A DNA stretch of 64,000 nt, taken from assembly GCF_003467445.1 (NCBI RefSeq), contig NZ_QSGS01000001.1:248001-312000 (forward strand). The letters are read 5' to 3'. Position 1 is the stretch's first letter. Every line of letters begins with the position of its first letter. Origin of the DNA: Exiguobacterium sp. AM39-5BH. GTDB lineage: Bacteria; Bacillota; Bacilli; Exiguobacteriales; Exiguobacteriaceae. Below the pieces are notes generated by a model. The model saw nothing but the letters and a program-made list of their open reading frames with translations. It was not told the DNA's origin and did no database searches. The position numbers were made by a program, and so were the translations under genes. Of this stretch, positions 35,270-43,566 are shown one piece after another.

Positions 35270-35353
35270 ATGTCGTCGCCCGTTGAACAGAGGAGGAGAC
35301 CGTCAGATGAAGTCATCTCAAAGCTTCTCGAAGCTTACTATGCGACTGAATGA
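35270..35353 (+). CDS. Possible leader peptide overlapping the start of ltaS
   Basis: A 27-codon frame (MSSPVEQRRRPSDEVISKLL then EAYYATE) with a strong GGGGAGGTGA site 9 bases before its ATG. It ends at TGA 35351-35353, 47 bases inside ltaS, in a different frame. Translation would pass over the ltaS ribosome-binding site. No homologue is known to me. It may be chance or a translational control element. Confidence 0.35.
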   Translation: MSSPVEQRRRPSDEVISKLLEAYYATE

Positions 35354-37223
35354 TACGGTCCGCGCTTCGTTTCATGAATATCGGTTATTTTGGATTTTCT
35401 CGTTATTGCTTTGGACGAAGACGTACGTAGTTTATCAATTTTTCTTTGATATCCCGATTGAAAACACCGCTCAGGCATTCATCTTGCTGATCAGCCCAAT
35501 CAGCTCCACGCTATTCCTATTCGCGTTCAGTTTCTTCTTTAAAGGAAATAAGCAGAAATGGGTATTGTACATGCTGTATGCCGCAGCATCGTTCGTCTTG
35601 TTCGCGGATGCGGTCTATTACCGCGAGTTCACCGACTATTTGACGATGCCGGTCATCTTGCAACCCTCGAACATGGAGACGTTGTCGACATCGTTCACGT
35701 CGCTGTTGGAATGGAAGGATTTGATTATCCTCGGGGACGTGCTCGTCTTGCCGTTTATCCTATGGCGCATCAACGCGACCGCGACGGCCGCCTCGCATCG
35801 GAGAGCGCTCGTGACGTTCGCGACGGCCGTCGTCGTGTTCTTGTTCAACTTGTCGCTCGCCGAGACGGAGCGTCCAGAGTTACTCACGCGTTCGTTCGAC
35901 CGGGAGCTGTTGGTCAAGAATATCGGGACGTTCAACTTCCACGTCTACGATGCCATGCTGCAAACGAAGACGTCGGCCCAGAAAGCGATGGCGGACGGGT
36001 CAGAACTCGCCAAAATCGAGAAGTACACACGTCAACAATACGCGGCTCCAAACCCAGATTATTTTGGGAAGTATAAAGGTAAGAACGTCATCGTCGTCTC
36101 GTTCGAGTCGGCCCAAAATTTCACCCATAACATGAAAGCGTCGAACGGCGAGTACATCACGCCGAACTTGAACAAACTGATCGAAGAATCCCACTACTGG
36201 CCGAACTATTACCATACGGTCGGCCAAGGGAAGACGTCAGATGCCGAGTTCGCACTCGACAACTCGTTATACGGGCTTCCACGCGGTGCTGTCTACTTCA
36301 CGAACGCAGATAACGAGTATCAGGCTCTCCCAGAATTAATCAAGGACGATAACTATTATTCGGCCGTGTTCCACGCGAACAATAAGTCGTTCTGGAACCG
36401 GGACTTGATGTATAAGAATATCGGTGTCGATCAGTTCTTCGATGAGAAGAGCTATGACCTCGGCAACCCGGAAGACATGACCGAATGGGGACTGCTCGAT
36501 GACAGCTTCTTCGAACAGTCGATTCCGCTCCTCGAGGGGCTACCGGAACCGTTCTATGCGAAGTTCATCACGCTCACGAACCATTTCCCGTACACGATGC
36601 CGAGCGAGGACTATGAGCTCGTGCCGAAATTCGAGACGAGTTCGACGACGCTCAACAACTTCCCGCAAGCGCTCGCCTATCAGGACTACGCGCTCGGCTT
36701 GTTCATCGACGAGTTGAAGGCGAACGGCATGTGGGACGACACGATTTTCGTCGTCTACGGGGACCATTACGGCATCTCGACGAACCATAATGACGCCATG
36801 GCCGATTTGCTCGGCAAAGACGAGTTGACGCCATACGACGTCGCCAAGCTCCAGTCCGTCCCGTTCGCGGTTCACTTGCCGGGCCAAGACAAGGGAGAAG
36901 TGCATGAGACGATCGGCAGTCATGTCGACATGAAACCGACGATCTTACACTTGCTCGGAATCGACACATCGGACACGGTCGGTTTCGGAAGCGACTTGTT
37001 CTCAGAAGAACGGACGAGCCGCGCCATCTTCCGGGATGGCACCGTCATTACCGACGAGTACGTCTGGACGCAATCGACGTGCTATGACGCTTCGAGCGGT
37101 GAAGTGGTCGAGGACGTCTCGCTCTGTGGACCGGATAGTGCGGAAGCAGAGAAGATTCTCCAAATGAACGATGATTTGATTTACTCCGATTTGCTCCGCT
37201 TCAAAGAGCAGACCGAACAATAA
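35307..37223 (+). CDS. ltaS: Lipoteichoic acid synthase (LtaS family)
   Basis: A 638-residue protein: five membrane segments in the first 200 residues, then an extracellular sulfatase-fold domain (NVIVVSFESAQNF onward). The catalytic Thr lies in GQGKTSDAEFALDNS, and metal ligands include VVYGDHYGIS and HVDMKP. Polymerises glycerol phosphate from phosphatidylglycerol. ATG 35307 has AGGAGGAG upstream. Corresponds to yqgS in gene order. Confidence 0.93.
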   Translation: MKSSQSFSKLTMRLNDTVRASFHEYRLFWIFSLLLWTKTYVVYQFFFDIPIENTAQAFILLISPISSTLFLFAFSFFFKGNKQKWVLYMLYAAASFVLFADAVYYREFTDYLTMPVILQPSNMETLSTSFTSLLEWKDLIILGDVLVLPFILWRINATATAASHRRALVTFATAVVVFLFNLSLAETERPELLTRSFDRELLVKNIGTFNFHVYDAMLQTKTSAQKAMADGSELAKIEKYTRQQYAAPNPDYFGKYKGKNVIVVSFESAQNFTHNMKASNGEYITPNLNKLIEESHYWPNYYHTVGQGKTSDAEFALDNSLYGLPRGAVYFTNADNEYQALPELIKDDNYYSAVFHANNKSFWNRDLMYKNIGVDQFFDEKSYDLGNPEDMTEWGLLDDSFFEQSIPLLEGLPEPFYAKFITLTNHFPYTMPSEDYELVPKFETSSTTLNNFPQALAYQDYALGLFIDELKANGMWDDTIFVVYGDHYGISTNHNDAMADLLGKDELTPYDVAKLQSVPFAVHLPGQDKGEVHETIGSHVDMKPTILHLLGIDTSDTVGFGSDLFSEERTSRAIFRDGTVITDEYVWTQSTCYDASSGEVVEDVSLCGPDSAEAEKILQMNDDLIYSDLLRFKEQTEQ

Positions 37224-37268
37224 CAAACAGCGCCGTCCCGGCTAGCTAAACGGGACGCGCTGTTTGTT
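37222..37268 (+). terminator. Terminator of ltaS
   Basis: An 18-bp stem (AACAAACAGCGCCGTCCCG with CGGGACGCGCTGTTTGTT, one bulged base) and a ten-base loop. Confidence 0.75.
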
Positions 37269-37272
37269 ATAC

Positions 37273-37297
37273 AAAAAAAGACGACCAGAGTCGTCTT
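37273..37297 (-). terminator. Terminator of yqgW (minus strand)
   Basis: AAGACGAC / GTCGTCTT with a CAGA loop; on the minus strand it is followed by seven Ts. Confidence 0.85.
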
Positions 37298-37305
37298 CGT
37301 GCTCA

Positions 37306-37485
37306 TTAGCCTGGAATTCCACCGTAAATCAATGTCGCGACGCCGAAAAATCCGAATACGAGTACAGTGACCGCGGCGAAAGCAAGTGGAAAGAATTGGC
37401 GCTTCTTAAACGAACGGGCCATTCCCCAGATTGCAACGAGTGCAACGATGAGCGAGATCCATCCAAATGGTTCATACAAATGCAT
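37306..37485 (-). CDS. yqgW: DUF2759 small membrane protein YqgW
   Basis: A 59-residue protein, MHLYEPFGWISLIVALVAIW, a basic loop (RSFKKRQFF), and a second hydrophobic segment ending in YGGIPG. Two membrane spans. It matches YqgW/DUF2759 in size and position next to yqgX. AGGGGGAAC lies upstream of the ATG. The unit is closed by its own terminator. Function unknown. Confidence 0.8.
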   Translation of the reverse strand: MHLYEPFGWISLIVALVAIWGMARSFKKRQFFPLAFAAVTVLVFGFFGVATLIYGGIPG

Positions 37486-37642
37486 GACGAGTTCCCCCTT
37501 TATTATACGTCATGAAATTCATAAAAATTTCACTGAAATATCATTATTATTTTATCCGATAATGTAGACGCTGTCGAGAAAAGAAAGCCTTCGCTACAAT
37601 TTTGCCACAATATCGATTAGAATGATGGGGGAGGTGTTCTGG

Positions 37643-38263
37643 ATGAATATAGTAAGAATTACATCGGGCCTAGCCCAAGAGAACGGATACGTGCTCGAGA
37701 AAGACGGGACGGTCCTGATTGTCGACCCGGGCACGGACGACCCGAAATTCTTTGAAGCGGTGGACCGATTCGGTGGCTTGCACGCGATTCTGTTGACGCA
37801 TGCCCACTTCGACCATATCGGGGGAATCGATGCTTTGCGTGATCGTTACAACGTCCCGGTTTACGTCCATGAAGCAGAACGGACATGGCTAATGGATGAC
37901 GAGAAGAACGGGGCGGCAAAGTTTCATCTGCCGAGTTCGGCGATGCGACCGGCCGAACGGGTCTATCAAGGCAAGACGCTTGAAATCGGTGCGTTTGCGA
38001 TCGAGTTGCATCACACGCCGGGTCATTCGCCGGGCAGCGTCACGCTCCACATCCCCTCCGAACGTATCGCCTTCTGTGGGGATTTGATTTTTAAACAGTC
38101 GGTCGGCCGTACCGATTTGTACGGCGGCGACCAAGCGACGTTGCTCGGGTCGATTGACCGCATGCGGCAACTGTTGCCAGGGGAAACGGTGCTCTATTCA
38201 GGCCACGGACCGAAGACGACGCTCGAGGCCGAGATTCGGTCGAATCCGTTTTTCGACAGATAA
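37643..38263 (+). CDS. yqgX: MBL-fold metal-dependent hydrolase (YqgX)
   Basis: About 206 residues of the glyoxalase-II-like metallo-beta-lactamase family. Metal motif THAHFDHIGG, then HHTPGHSPGS, FCGDLIF and SGHGPKT. I start at ATG 37643 (MNIVRITSGLAQENG), with GGGGGAGG upstream; an ATG at 37622 lies within that region. Bacillus YqgX is implicated in bacillithiol-linked methylglyoxal detoxification; substrate here not proven. Confidence 0.88.
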   Translation: MNIVRITSGLAQENGYVLEKDGTVLIVDPGTDDPKFFEAVDRFGGLHAILLTHAHFDHIGGIDALRDRYNVPVYVHEAERTWLMDDEKNGAAKFHLPSSAMRPAERVYQGKTLEIGAFAIELHHTPGHSPGSVTLHIPSERIAFCGDLIFKQSVGRTDLYGGDQATLLGSIDRMRQLLPGETVLYSGHGPKTTLEAEIRSNPFFDR

Positions 38264-38264
38264 C

Positions 38265-38303
38265 TAAAAAAAGATTGTCTCACGAGGAGACAATCTTTTT
38301 TTT
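38265..38303. terminator. Bidirectional terminator between yqgX and yqgY
   Basis: A run of As and GATTGTCTC pair with GAGACAATC and a run of Ts across a five-base loop. Confidence 0.9.
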
Positions 38304-38565
38304 ACATTTGGAAGTTACTCCAATACGTGAAGACGACGAAGAAGACAGTCAAATACGCGCCGAACACGTATACATACGTTTTTTCAGTGAGTTTCAAGTA
38401 GCCTAGTGCGACGAAGAAAATAGTTTGAGCTAAAAAGACAAGACCCATTACGACGAAGTCACCACTATGTTCGCTACTGCTTTGATCTCCACCGAGTGCG
38501 CCTACGAAAGCAAGCGCCGCGATCAACCCAGTCCAAAAGCCTAGGACACGGAACATTCTCGCCAT
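38302..38565 (-). CDS. yqgY: DUF2626 membrane protein YqgY
   Basis: An 87-residue protein with three hydrophobic segments, MARMFRVLGFWTGLIAALAF, then a Ser/Asp-rich loop (GGDQSSSEHSGD), and two further spans ending TYWSNFQM. It matches the YqgY/DUF2626 family in Bacillales. GGGGGGATT upstream of ATG. Function unknown. Confidence 0.85.
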   Translation of the reverse strand: MARMFRVLGFWTGLIAALAFVGALGGDQSSSEHSGDFVVMGLVFLAQTIFFVALGYLKLTEKTYVYVFGAYLTVFFVVFTYWSNFQM

Positions 38566-38813
38566 GTTAATCCCCCCATACGTGCATTATTCCATTCTCA
38601 TTCACTATTTTACCAACACATTCAGAAAAATGCTATGAAAACGTGTGAATTGAGCAAAATAATCGTGAAAAATATGTGAAATAACGAAGTTGAACAAAGT
38701 TGTACAAAAACTAAAAAAACTTATACAAACTATGTACAAAGTGGGTATAAGATTGTATAATCAACTTACACACAACGAACGTATCGTTCCACACATTATG
38801 AGGAGGTACTGAA
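38566..38813. other. Divergent intergenic region yqgY / mgsR with tandem repeats
   Basis: 248 AT-rich bases carrying promoters in both directions. Two adjacent 10-mers AGTTGAACAA and AGTTGTACAA (38688-38707) are followed by further TACAAA copies near 38735 and 38747. A TATAAT lies at 38756-38761. No coding potential seen. Confidence 0.5.
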
Positions 38814-39200
38814 ATGGCAAATGAATTGATGTTCTACACGTACCCGAGCTGTACTTCATGCCGTAAGACGAAAGCATTTTTACAGGAGCAACACCTTGAG
38901 GTTAGCGAGCGTCATATCTTCCGCAACGCCCCGACCGTGGACGAATTGAAAACGTTATTGGCACTGAGCGAAAATGGAGTCGACTCGCTTCTCGCTACAA
39001 GAAGTCAAGCGTTCAAGCAATTGGATATCGATGTCGAAGATTTGAAATTGAGCGAGTTGCTCAAATTGATGAGCGACAATCCGAAATTGTTGAAACGTCC
39101 GATTTTGACGGACGGTAATGAAGTCATTGTCGGCTATGATAAGGCGACAATCGAAGCGTATGCCCGCCGTTTCGAATCCACAACTGCAAACGTTTCATGA
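38814..39200 (+). CDS. mgsR: Spx/ArsC-family regulator MgsR (YqgZ)
   Basis: A 128-residue thioredoxin-fold Spx-family protein. Redox CxxC in YPSCTSCRKTKAF near residue 13 and the RNA-polymerase-binding RPIL(T)DG region near residue 95. In Bacillus MgsR binds the alpha subunit and controls part of the SigB regulon. Position after yqgY and before comG fits yqgZ. Confidence 0.85.
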   Translation: MANELMFYTYPSCTSCRKTKAFLQEQHLEVSERHIFRNAPTVDELKTLLALSENGVDSLLATRSQAFKQLDIDVEDLKLSELLKLMSDNPKLLKRPILTDGNEVIVGYDKATIEAYARRFESTTANVS

Positions 39201-39203
39201 CAC

Positions 39204-39236
39204 AAGTCCACTTTCCAATGAGTGGGCTTTTTTTTA
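39204..39236 (+). terminator. Terminator of mgsR
   Basis: AAGTCCACT / AGTGGGCTT with an eight-base loop and a T run. It lies 23 bases before the comGA start. Confidence 0.85.
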
Positions 39237-39258
39237 TGCTCATCACGAGGTGGTAAAG

Positions 39259-40065
39259 ATGATTCAAGTCATTGAACAAGTGGTTGAGGCGGCACGAGTG
39301 TTGAATGCGAGCGATGTTCATTTCATGCCGTTCGAAGATGGGGTGATGATTCAAGTGCGCCAGGGGGCACACTTGCATCGATTGGAATCTATGACACGCA
39401 TCGAGTATGAGCGGCTGACACTACATATGAAGTATTGGTGCTCATTGGCAGAGACTGACCATCGTGTCCCTCAGTCGGGTATGTATATCGGGACCGAAGA
39501 CGCGATTCGCGTCACCTTCTTACCCTCATTTGATCATACGCTCATGTCATGGCGACTGCCGAACGAATCGTTTCAGTTATCGAAGTTGTTAGACGATAAA
39601 GACGTTCGACGATTCAGCGAATTGTCTGGATTACGTCAAGGGTTATTTCTGATTGGAGGTGCGACTGGGGCAGGAAAGACGACCGTCCTTTATGCATTTT
39701 TACAAAGCTTGACCGGGCGACGTGTCGTAACGATCGAGAACCCGCCAGAGAAACAAGTACCTGGCGTGATACAGCTTGAAGTTAATCAAAAAGCAGGACT
39801 CGATCATCGCACGTTGCTGAAAGAAACGCTTCGAGCCGACCCTGACGTCATCGTAATTGGTGAAATTCGGACGAGTGAAGAATTACGAGTCGCACATGAC
39901 GCGGCGCTCAGTGGTCATTTGACAATTTCCACTTTCCATACGGCTAATGTCGAGGATGGGGAGCAGCGGCTCAAACAGCTTGTCGGGAAGATGGAAGTCG
40001 CCCGTCATTGGTGTATCCTGCATCGAGAAAAGGAGGTGTCTTGTTCGTGGTCAATGACCAGTTGA
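39259..40065 (+). CDS. comGA: Competence traffic ATPase ComGA, short C terminus
   Basis: A 268-residue GspE/PilB-type ATPase that powers assembly of the competence pilus. Walker A GGATGAGKTT, Walker B-like DPDVIVIGEIRT and HLTISTFHTAN are present. Start ATG 39259 has GAGGTGG upstream. The family is usually 340-356 residues. Here only about 30 residues follow HTAN, ending HREKEVSCSWSMTS, so the usual C-terminal subdomain is missing. A frame slip near 40006 would fuse it in frame to comGB, so it cannot be repaired simply. Confidence 0.85.
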   Translation: MIQVIEQVVEAARVLNASDVHFMPFEDGVMIQVRQGAHLHRLESMTRIEYERLTLHMKYWCSLAETDHRVPQSGMYIGTEDAIRVTFLPSFDHTLMSWRLPNESFQLSKLLDDKDVRRFSELSGLRQGLFLIGGATGAGKTTVLYAFLQSLTGRRVVTIENPPEKQVPGVIQLEVNQKAGLDHRTLLKETLRADPDVIVIGEIRTSEELRVAHDAALSGHLTISTFHTANVEDGEQRLKQLVGKMEVARHWCILHREKEVSCSWSMTS

Positions 40066-41024
40066 GTAAAGACTTGTCCACGATTCGACGATTTCTCAGG
40101 CTACAATTCCGAGGCGTCGGATTGAAAAAGACATTCGAGACGCTCGAACTACATGAACGGGGGAAAACGAAACAAGTGATTCAAGGCATGCGATCACAAC
40201 TGGAACAAGGCCGACCGCTCGCCGAAGTGTTTGCGGAACTCGTCCGAGACCCGAGAATGCGCGAAATGCTCGTCACGGCTGAGCGCGGTCATCATTTTTT
40301 AGAAGGTCTCGAGCAAGTGCTCGTCTTAACCACGATGCGCCGCAACCTACGACAAGAAATGAAACAACTAGCGCGATATCCGCTCGTGATTTTGACGATG
40401 CTGCTCGGACTCGGTGGGATTTACGCTCTTTATATCTTCCCGAAACTATTGACGATGGTAGATATCGAAGCGCTAGAAGGGATGAACGCGATTCTTCTAT
40501 CCAAGTGGTTTTTCCCAAGTCTGTTCATAGGTTTGCTCATGATTGGTGCAAGTCTTTATTGGAATGGTCGACACGGTCGAGTCATCCCATTGCGCTTCAT
40601 TGAGCGAGGCAGACGGCTGTATGTGACCTATTTGTTCGTCAGCGAGTTAGCTTTGTTGAGTGAAGGGCAAGGTTCAGTCCGCGAGATCATCGAACGGTTG
40701 GGGCGAGGGGACGGGGAAGTGGCTGCCATCGCAAGACGGATGCATGAAAACATGTCCGGTGGGATGGAATTGGAGGCCGCGGCACGGTTCGAATCGCTAC
40801 TTGATCATGAAGTCGTCAGTCTGTTCGGGGTCGGAACGGTGAGCGGTGAGCTCGGCTCGATGATGGCGATGCACCGTGATCTCCTATTTGAAGAGATGGA
40901 AGTATATTGGAAGCAATTGATTGCCAAGACCGAACCGGTGTTATACGGTTTCTTGACGGTGATGGTCACGATGATTTTTTACACGATTTATTTGCCCGTT
41001 AAATTGATCATGTCTCAACTTTAA
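40041..41024 (+). CDS. comGB: Competence pilus membrane platform protein ComGB
   Basis: About 327 residues of the GspF family with three membrane segments (around 115-140, 158-175 and 305-325). TTG 40041 has AAAGGAGG just upstream and lies inside the end of comGA. The frame is open further back but would start within comGA without a site. It forms the inner-membrane base on which ComGC is assembled. Confidence 0.85.
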   Translation: MFVVNDQLSKDLSTIRRFLRLQFRGVGLKKTFETLELHERGKTKQVIQGMRSQLEQGRPLAEVFAELVRDPRMREMLVTAERGHHFLEGLEQVLVLTTMRRNLRQEMKQLARYPLVILTMLLGLGGIYALYIFPKLLTMVDIEALEGMNAILLSKWFFPSLFIGLLMIGASLYWNGRHGRVIPLRFIERGRRLYVTYLFVSELALLSEGQGSVREIIERLGRGDGEVAAIARRMHENMSGGMELEAAARFESLLDHEVVSLFGVGTVSGELGSMMAMHRDLLFEEMEVYWKQLIAKTEPVLYGFLTVMVTMIFYTIYLPVKLIMSQL

Positions 41025-41041
41025 AAAGGAGGAAACACGTC

Positions 41042-41353
41042 ATGACACGATTTAAATCAGAACAAGGATTCACGCTTGTCGAGATGGCGGCCGTTTTGCT
41101 GATCATTTCTGTATTGCTCTTACTTCTCGTTCCGTCGATGTCGGATGGCAAGTCACGGGCTGATAGCGTTAGTTGCGAAGGGAGTGTCCGTATCGTCGAG
41201 TCTGAAATTAACTTGTATTATGCGGAGCATAAGGCGTACCCCGAAACATTGGCCGCGATTGATCGCGCCTCGGCGGATAGCCCGCTCAAGTACAGATGTC
41301 AGTCGCTCGAGTACACATATGCGCCGACGACCGGTGCGTTGACGAAACAGTGA
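41042..41353 (+). CDS. comGC: Major competence pseudopilin ComGC
   Basis: A 103-residue type IV pilin-like protein. Prepilin peptidase (ComC) site EQGFTLVEMA followed by a hydrophobic helix (VLLIISVLLLLLVPSM). Two later cysteines (SVSCEG and KYRCQS) could form a disulfide. AAGGAGG upstream. Its stop overlaps the comGD start (GTGA). Confidence 0.93.
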   Translation: MTRFKSEQGFTLVEMAAVLLIISVLLLLLVPSMSDGKSRADSVSCEGSVRIVESEINLYYAEHKAYPETLAAIDRASADSPLKYRCQSLEYTYAPTTGALTKQ

Positions 41354-41787
41354 GGCAAGATGGCTATACGTTAATTGAGACGGCGGCCGTCCTCGTCATG
41401 TTGGCGCTTCTGCTCCTCATGGCGACACCAGTCGTCCGTTCGATGGACCGATTGGCGTTGTTCGATTTCGCGGAAGTGCTCGTGAGTGATATCGCTGAAG
41501 TGGGACAAGCTCCCTACGTTGCCACCGACGCCTCATGTGTTCCCCGTCTACGCTGGTATATAAAAGAACGGCGCTATCAAATCGCTTGTGGAATGACGCC
41601 GATTGTATCCCGCGTGGTGCCGGAAGGCGTCGACATGAGTCTGCCGACCAATAGTGAAATTGTTTTTTCCCACACAGCGGCCACATACGCGGGACAGTGG
41701 AAATTCTATTCTGGAACGACAATGGTGACATTGAAATTCAGGATGGGGACGTACGAACCGGAGGTGCTACATGTTGAAGGGAAATGA
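41350..41787 (+). CDS. comGD: Minor competence pseudopilin ComGD
   Basis: 145 residues. The prepilin motif DGYTLIETA and hydrophobic helix VLVMLALLLLMATPVV lie at the N terminus when GTG 41350 is used, which overlaps the comGC stop. A longer open frame upstream would bury the motif. Confidence 0.85.
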   Translation: MRQDGYTLIETAAVLVMLALLLLMATPVVRSMDRLALFDFAEVLVSDIAEVGQAPYVATDASCVPRLRWYIKERRYQIACGMTPIVSRVVPEGVDMSLPTNSEIVFSHTAATYAGQWKFYSGTTMVTLKFRMGTYEPEVLHVEGK

Positions 41788-42010
41788 GCGTGGGGTGACG
41801 TTTTGGGAGATTTGCCTCAGTTTAGCACTCTTACTGGCATGGGTCGGTGTCGTTGCACCGTTCGTCAAGGCGGGAACCGAACGGGTTGAGCGTCTCGAGA
41901 CGACCGTCCGCACATATGAACGGCTACAAGGGGAGGTGCTGCGCGATGCCGCGAACCCAAGTGGGCGTCAAGCGATTTGTGACGGCGATTTTTGCCTACC
42001 GACGTTTTGA
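41771..42010 (+). CDS. comGE: Minor competence pseudopilin ComGE
   Basis: 79 residues. Prepilin-like ERGVTFWEICLSLALLLAW at the N terminus. A cysteine pair at the end (ICDGDFC). The family is poorly conserved; assignment rests on order. It overlaps comGD by 17 bases and comGF by 65. Confidence 0.7.
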   Translation: MLKGNERGVTFWEICLSLALLLAWVGVVAPFVKAGTERVERLETTVRTYERLQGEVLRDAANPSGRQAICDGDFCLPTF

Positions 42011-42428
42011 TTCAGGTTTCACTTTGCTCGAAGTGAGCTGCACGTTATTGTTAATCCCACTATTCATCGGGCTGACGGTTCACTTTCTTGCCCTCGGGCA
42101 AGCGTTTTATGAACAACCTCGAGCAGAGGTCCAGACGACGCCGCAACTGATGATGCGTAAACTAATCGAGAGCCGAGATTGTGATATTGTGTCGGGCCGG
42201 CTCGTCGGAACATACGTGCGACCGGACGGAACGACGTGGACGTGGACGCTCAAACGGATTGACCGAAACTTGGTCATGGTCGGAGACGGGGGAGGAAATT
42301 TGTTATTCTTAAGAGGAATTGAGGCGTACCGGGTCGAACCGGTAGGGGAGGGTTTTCAAATTCAATGGAACGATGCGACCGGTCCACGCGAGAAGAACGT
42401 GTTGTGCATGCGAACGGATACTTCGTAA
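41946..42428 (+). CDS. comGF: Minor competence pseudopilin ComGF
   Basis: About 160 residues. ATG 41946 has GGGGAGG upstream. Prepilin-like SGFTLLEVSCTLLLIPLF occurs near residue 23, and the C-terminal domain contains the GRLVGTYVRPDGT region. The start overlaps comGE. Confidence 0.75.
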   Translation: MPRTQVGVKRFVTAIFAYRRFDSGFTLLEVSCTLLLIPLFIGLTVHFLALGQAFYEQPRAEVQTTPQLMMRKLIESRDCDIVSGRLVGTYVRPDGTTWTWTLKRIDRNLVMVGDGGGNLLFLRGIEAYRVEPVGEGFQIQWNDATGPREKNVLCMRTDTS

Positions 42429-42706
42429 TAACGACTTTGATCGTATTGACATGGTTACTCGGTGGAGCGATGTTTTGGTATACTGATATCGAACGGAGCA
42501 CCGAACAATTGGCGCTTGATGCATTAGCGATCCGCTTTGAAACTCATGTGATGGTGGCCAAGCATACTTGTAGGTCGACCGCGGTCACATTAACGAGACC
42601 GACCGGTACAATCCAATGCCGTCCGCTCGGGAATAGGACGATCGAAGTCAATATACGCCTTCAGACTGGCGAACGACATAAAGAGGTGATTTATTTCGAT
42701 GACTAA
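42404..42706 (+). CDS. comGG: Competence protein ComGG
   Basis: About 100 residues. The N-terminal NGYFVITTLIVLTWLLGG matches the ComGG pattern of a short basic end and a hydrophobic helix. GTG 42404 is my choice, 25 bases inside comGF; the ribosome-binding site is weak. Last gene of the comG operon, overlapping aroK by 8 bases. Confidence 0.65.
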   Translation: MHANGYFVITTLIVLTWLLGGAMFWYTDIERSTEQLALDALAIRFETHVMVAKHTCRSTAVTLTRPTGTIQCRPLGNRTIEVNIRLQTGERHKEVIYFDD

Positions 42707-43184
42707 ACCGTTTTACATCATTGGATTTATGGGTACAGGTAAATCAAGCTTAAAACAATATCTTGCAAAATCGAATCACGTGATCGATTTAGACGAACTG
42801 TTCGAAACACTTACCGGTATGGACATCCCGTCGTATTTCGACCGTTACGGCGAAACGGCGTTTCGGCTTGAAGAAAGCCGACTGTTGCGCAACGCACGCG
42901 CTGACTATGTCGTAACAGGTGGAGGGATTGTCGAACGGGAAGCGAATGTGGATTGGATGCGTGCGAAAGGCGTCATCATCGCGCTCGACTTGGCATTTGA
43001 GACTTGTTGGGAGCGAATTAAAGACTCGGACCGTCCGCTCGTTCGTAACGGAAAAGCGGCCGTTCACGCATTGTACGAACGTCGTCGACCGCTCTATGCG
43101 CGCGCTGATCACGTGTTGGACTCGTCACTCAGCACGGAAGCCATTGCGCATATACTGGAACAATTGAAGGAGGAAGAAGGATGA
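42699..43184 (+). CDS. aroK: Shikimate kinase
   Basis: 161 residues. Phosphate loop GFMGTGKSS, shikimate-binding DLDELFE and GGGIVERE, and the LID arginine in DRPLVRNG. Phosphorylates shikimate in the chorismate pathway; aroQ of the same pathway is at 50.9 kb. Translationally coupled to comGG and to the next gene (ATGA, 43181-43184). Confidence 0.88.
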   Translation: MTKPFYIIGFMGTGKSSLKQYLAKSNHVIDLDELFETLTGMDIPSYFDRYGETAFRLEESRLLRNARADYVVTGGGIVEREANVDWMRAKGVIIALDLAFETCWERIKDSDRPLVRNGKAAVHALYERRRPLYARADHVLDSSLSTEAIAHILEQLKEEEG

Positions 43185-43519
43185 TTTGGATTAATCTTGG
43201 GATCATCGTGCTCGCGCTTGTTGGGCTCGGTTTGTATGGGTTCTTATTGTATCGTAATAAAATGAAGTCGGACCTTCAGCGCGTGAAGCGATTGACAGAA
43301 CGGTTCCAAATTCGTGCTGATGTTATCCAAGGGCTCGTCAATGAGATTAAACAGCACGTGGATACGGTCAATGCATCGGTAAAACAGATGAAGGCCTATT
43401 CGGTTAAAGTTAAAGATGAGTCGATGGAACTGAAACAGGCGACTGTTGGCTTGACGAAAGAAATTAAACGGACCGCTGGAATCGAACGCCCAACCGTTTC
43501 CACTGAGACCAAAATGTGA
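43181..43519 (+). CDS. Small membrane-anchored coiled-coil protein
   Basis: 112 residues. One N-terminal membrane span ([19 protein letters not shown]) followed by a long charged helix rich in K, E, Q and V (about 27-105), likely a coiled coil facing the cytoplasm, like DUF948-type proteins. Overlaps aroK by four bases. Function unknown. Confidence 0.65.
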   Translation: MIWINLGIIVLALVGLGLYGFLLYRNKMKSDLQRVKRLTERFQIRADVIQGLVNEIKQHVDTVNASVKQMKAYSVKVKDESMELKQATVGLTKEIKRTAGIERPTVSTETKM

Positions 43520-43525
43520 AATAAT

Positions 43526-43566
43526 GAGGATGAAAACGTTTTCGTTTTCCATCCTCTTTCTTTTTG
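43526..43566 (+). terminator. Terminator of the comG-aroK operon
   Basis: GAGGATG-AAAACG pairs with CGTTTTC-CATCCTC, followed by a T-rich run. Confidence 0.85.

Noticed and set aside
38735..38761. SigB promoter for mgsR based on GGGTAT at about 38743
   Set aside because: No GTTTAA-like -35 at 13-15 bases upstream; the sigma-A-like TATAAT at 38756 is equally plausible.
40008..40040. Earlier TTG start for comGB at 40008
   Set aside because: It has no ribosome-binding site, whereas AAAGGAGG sits just before 40041.
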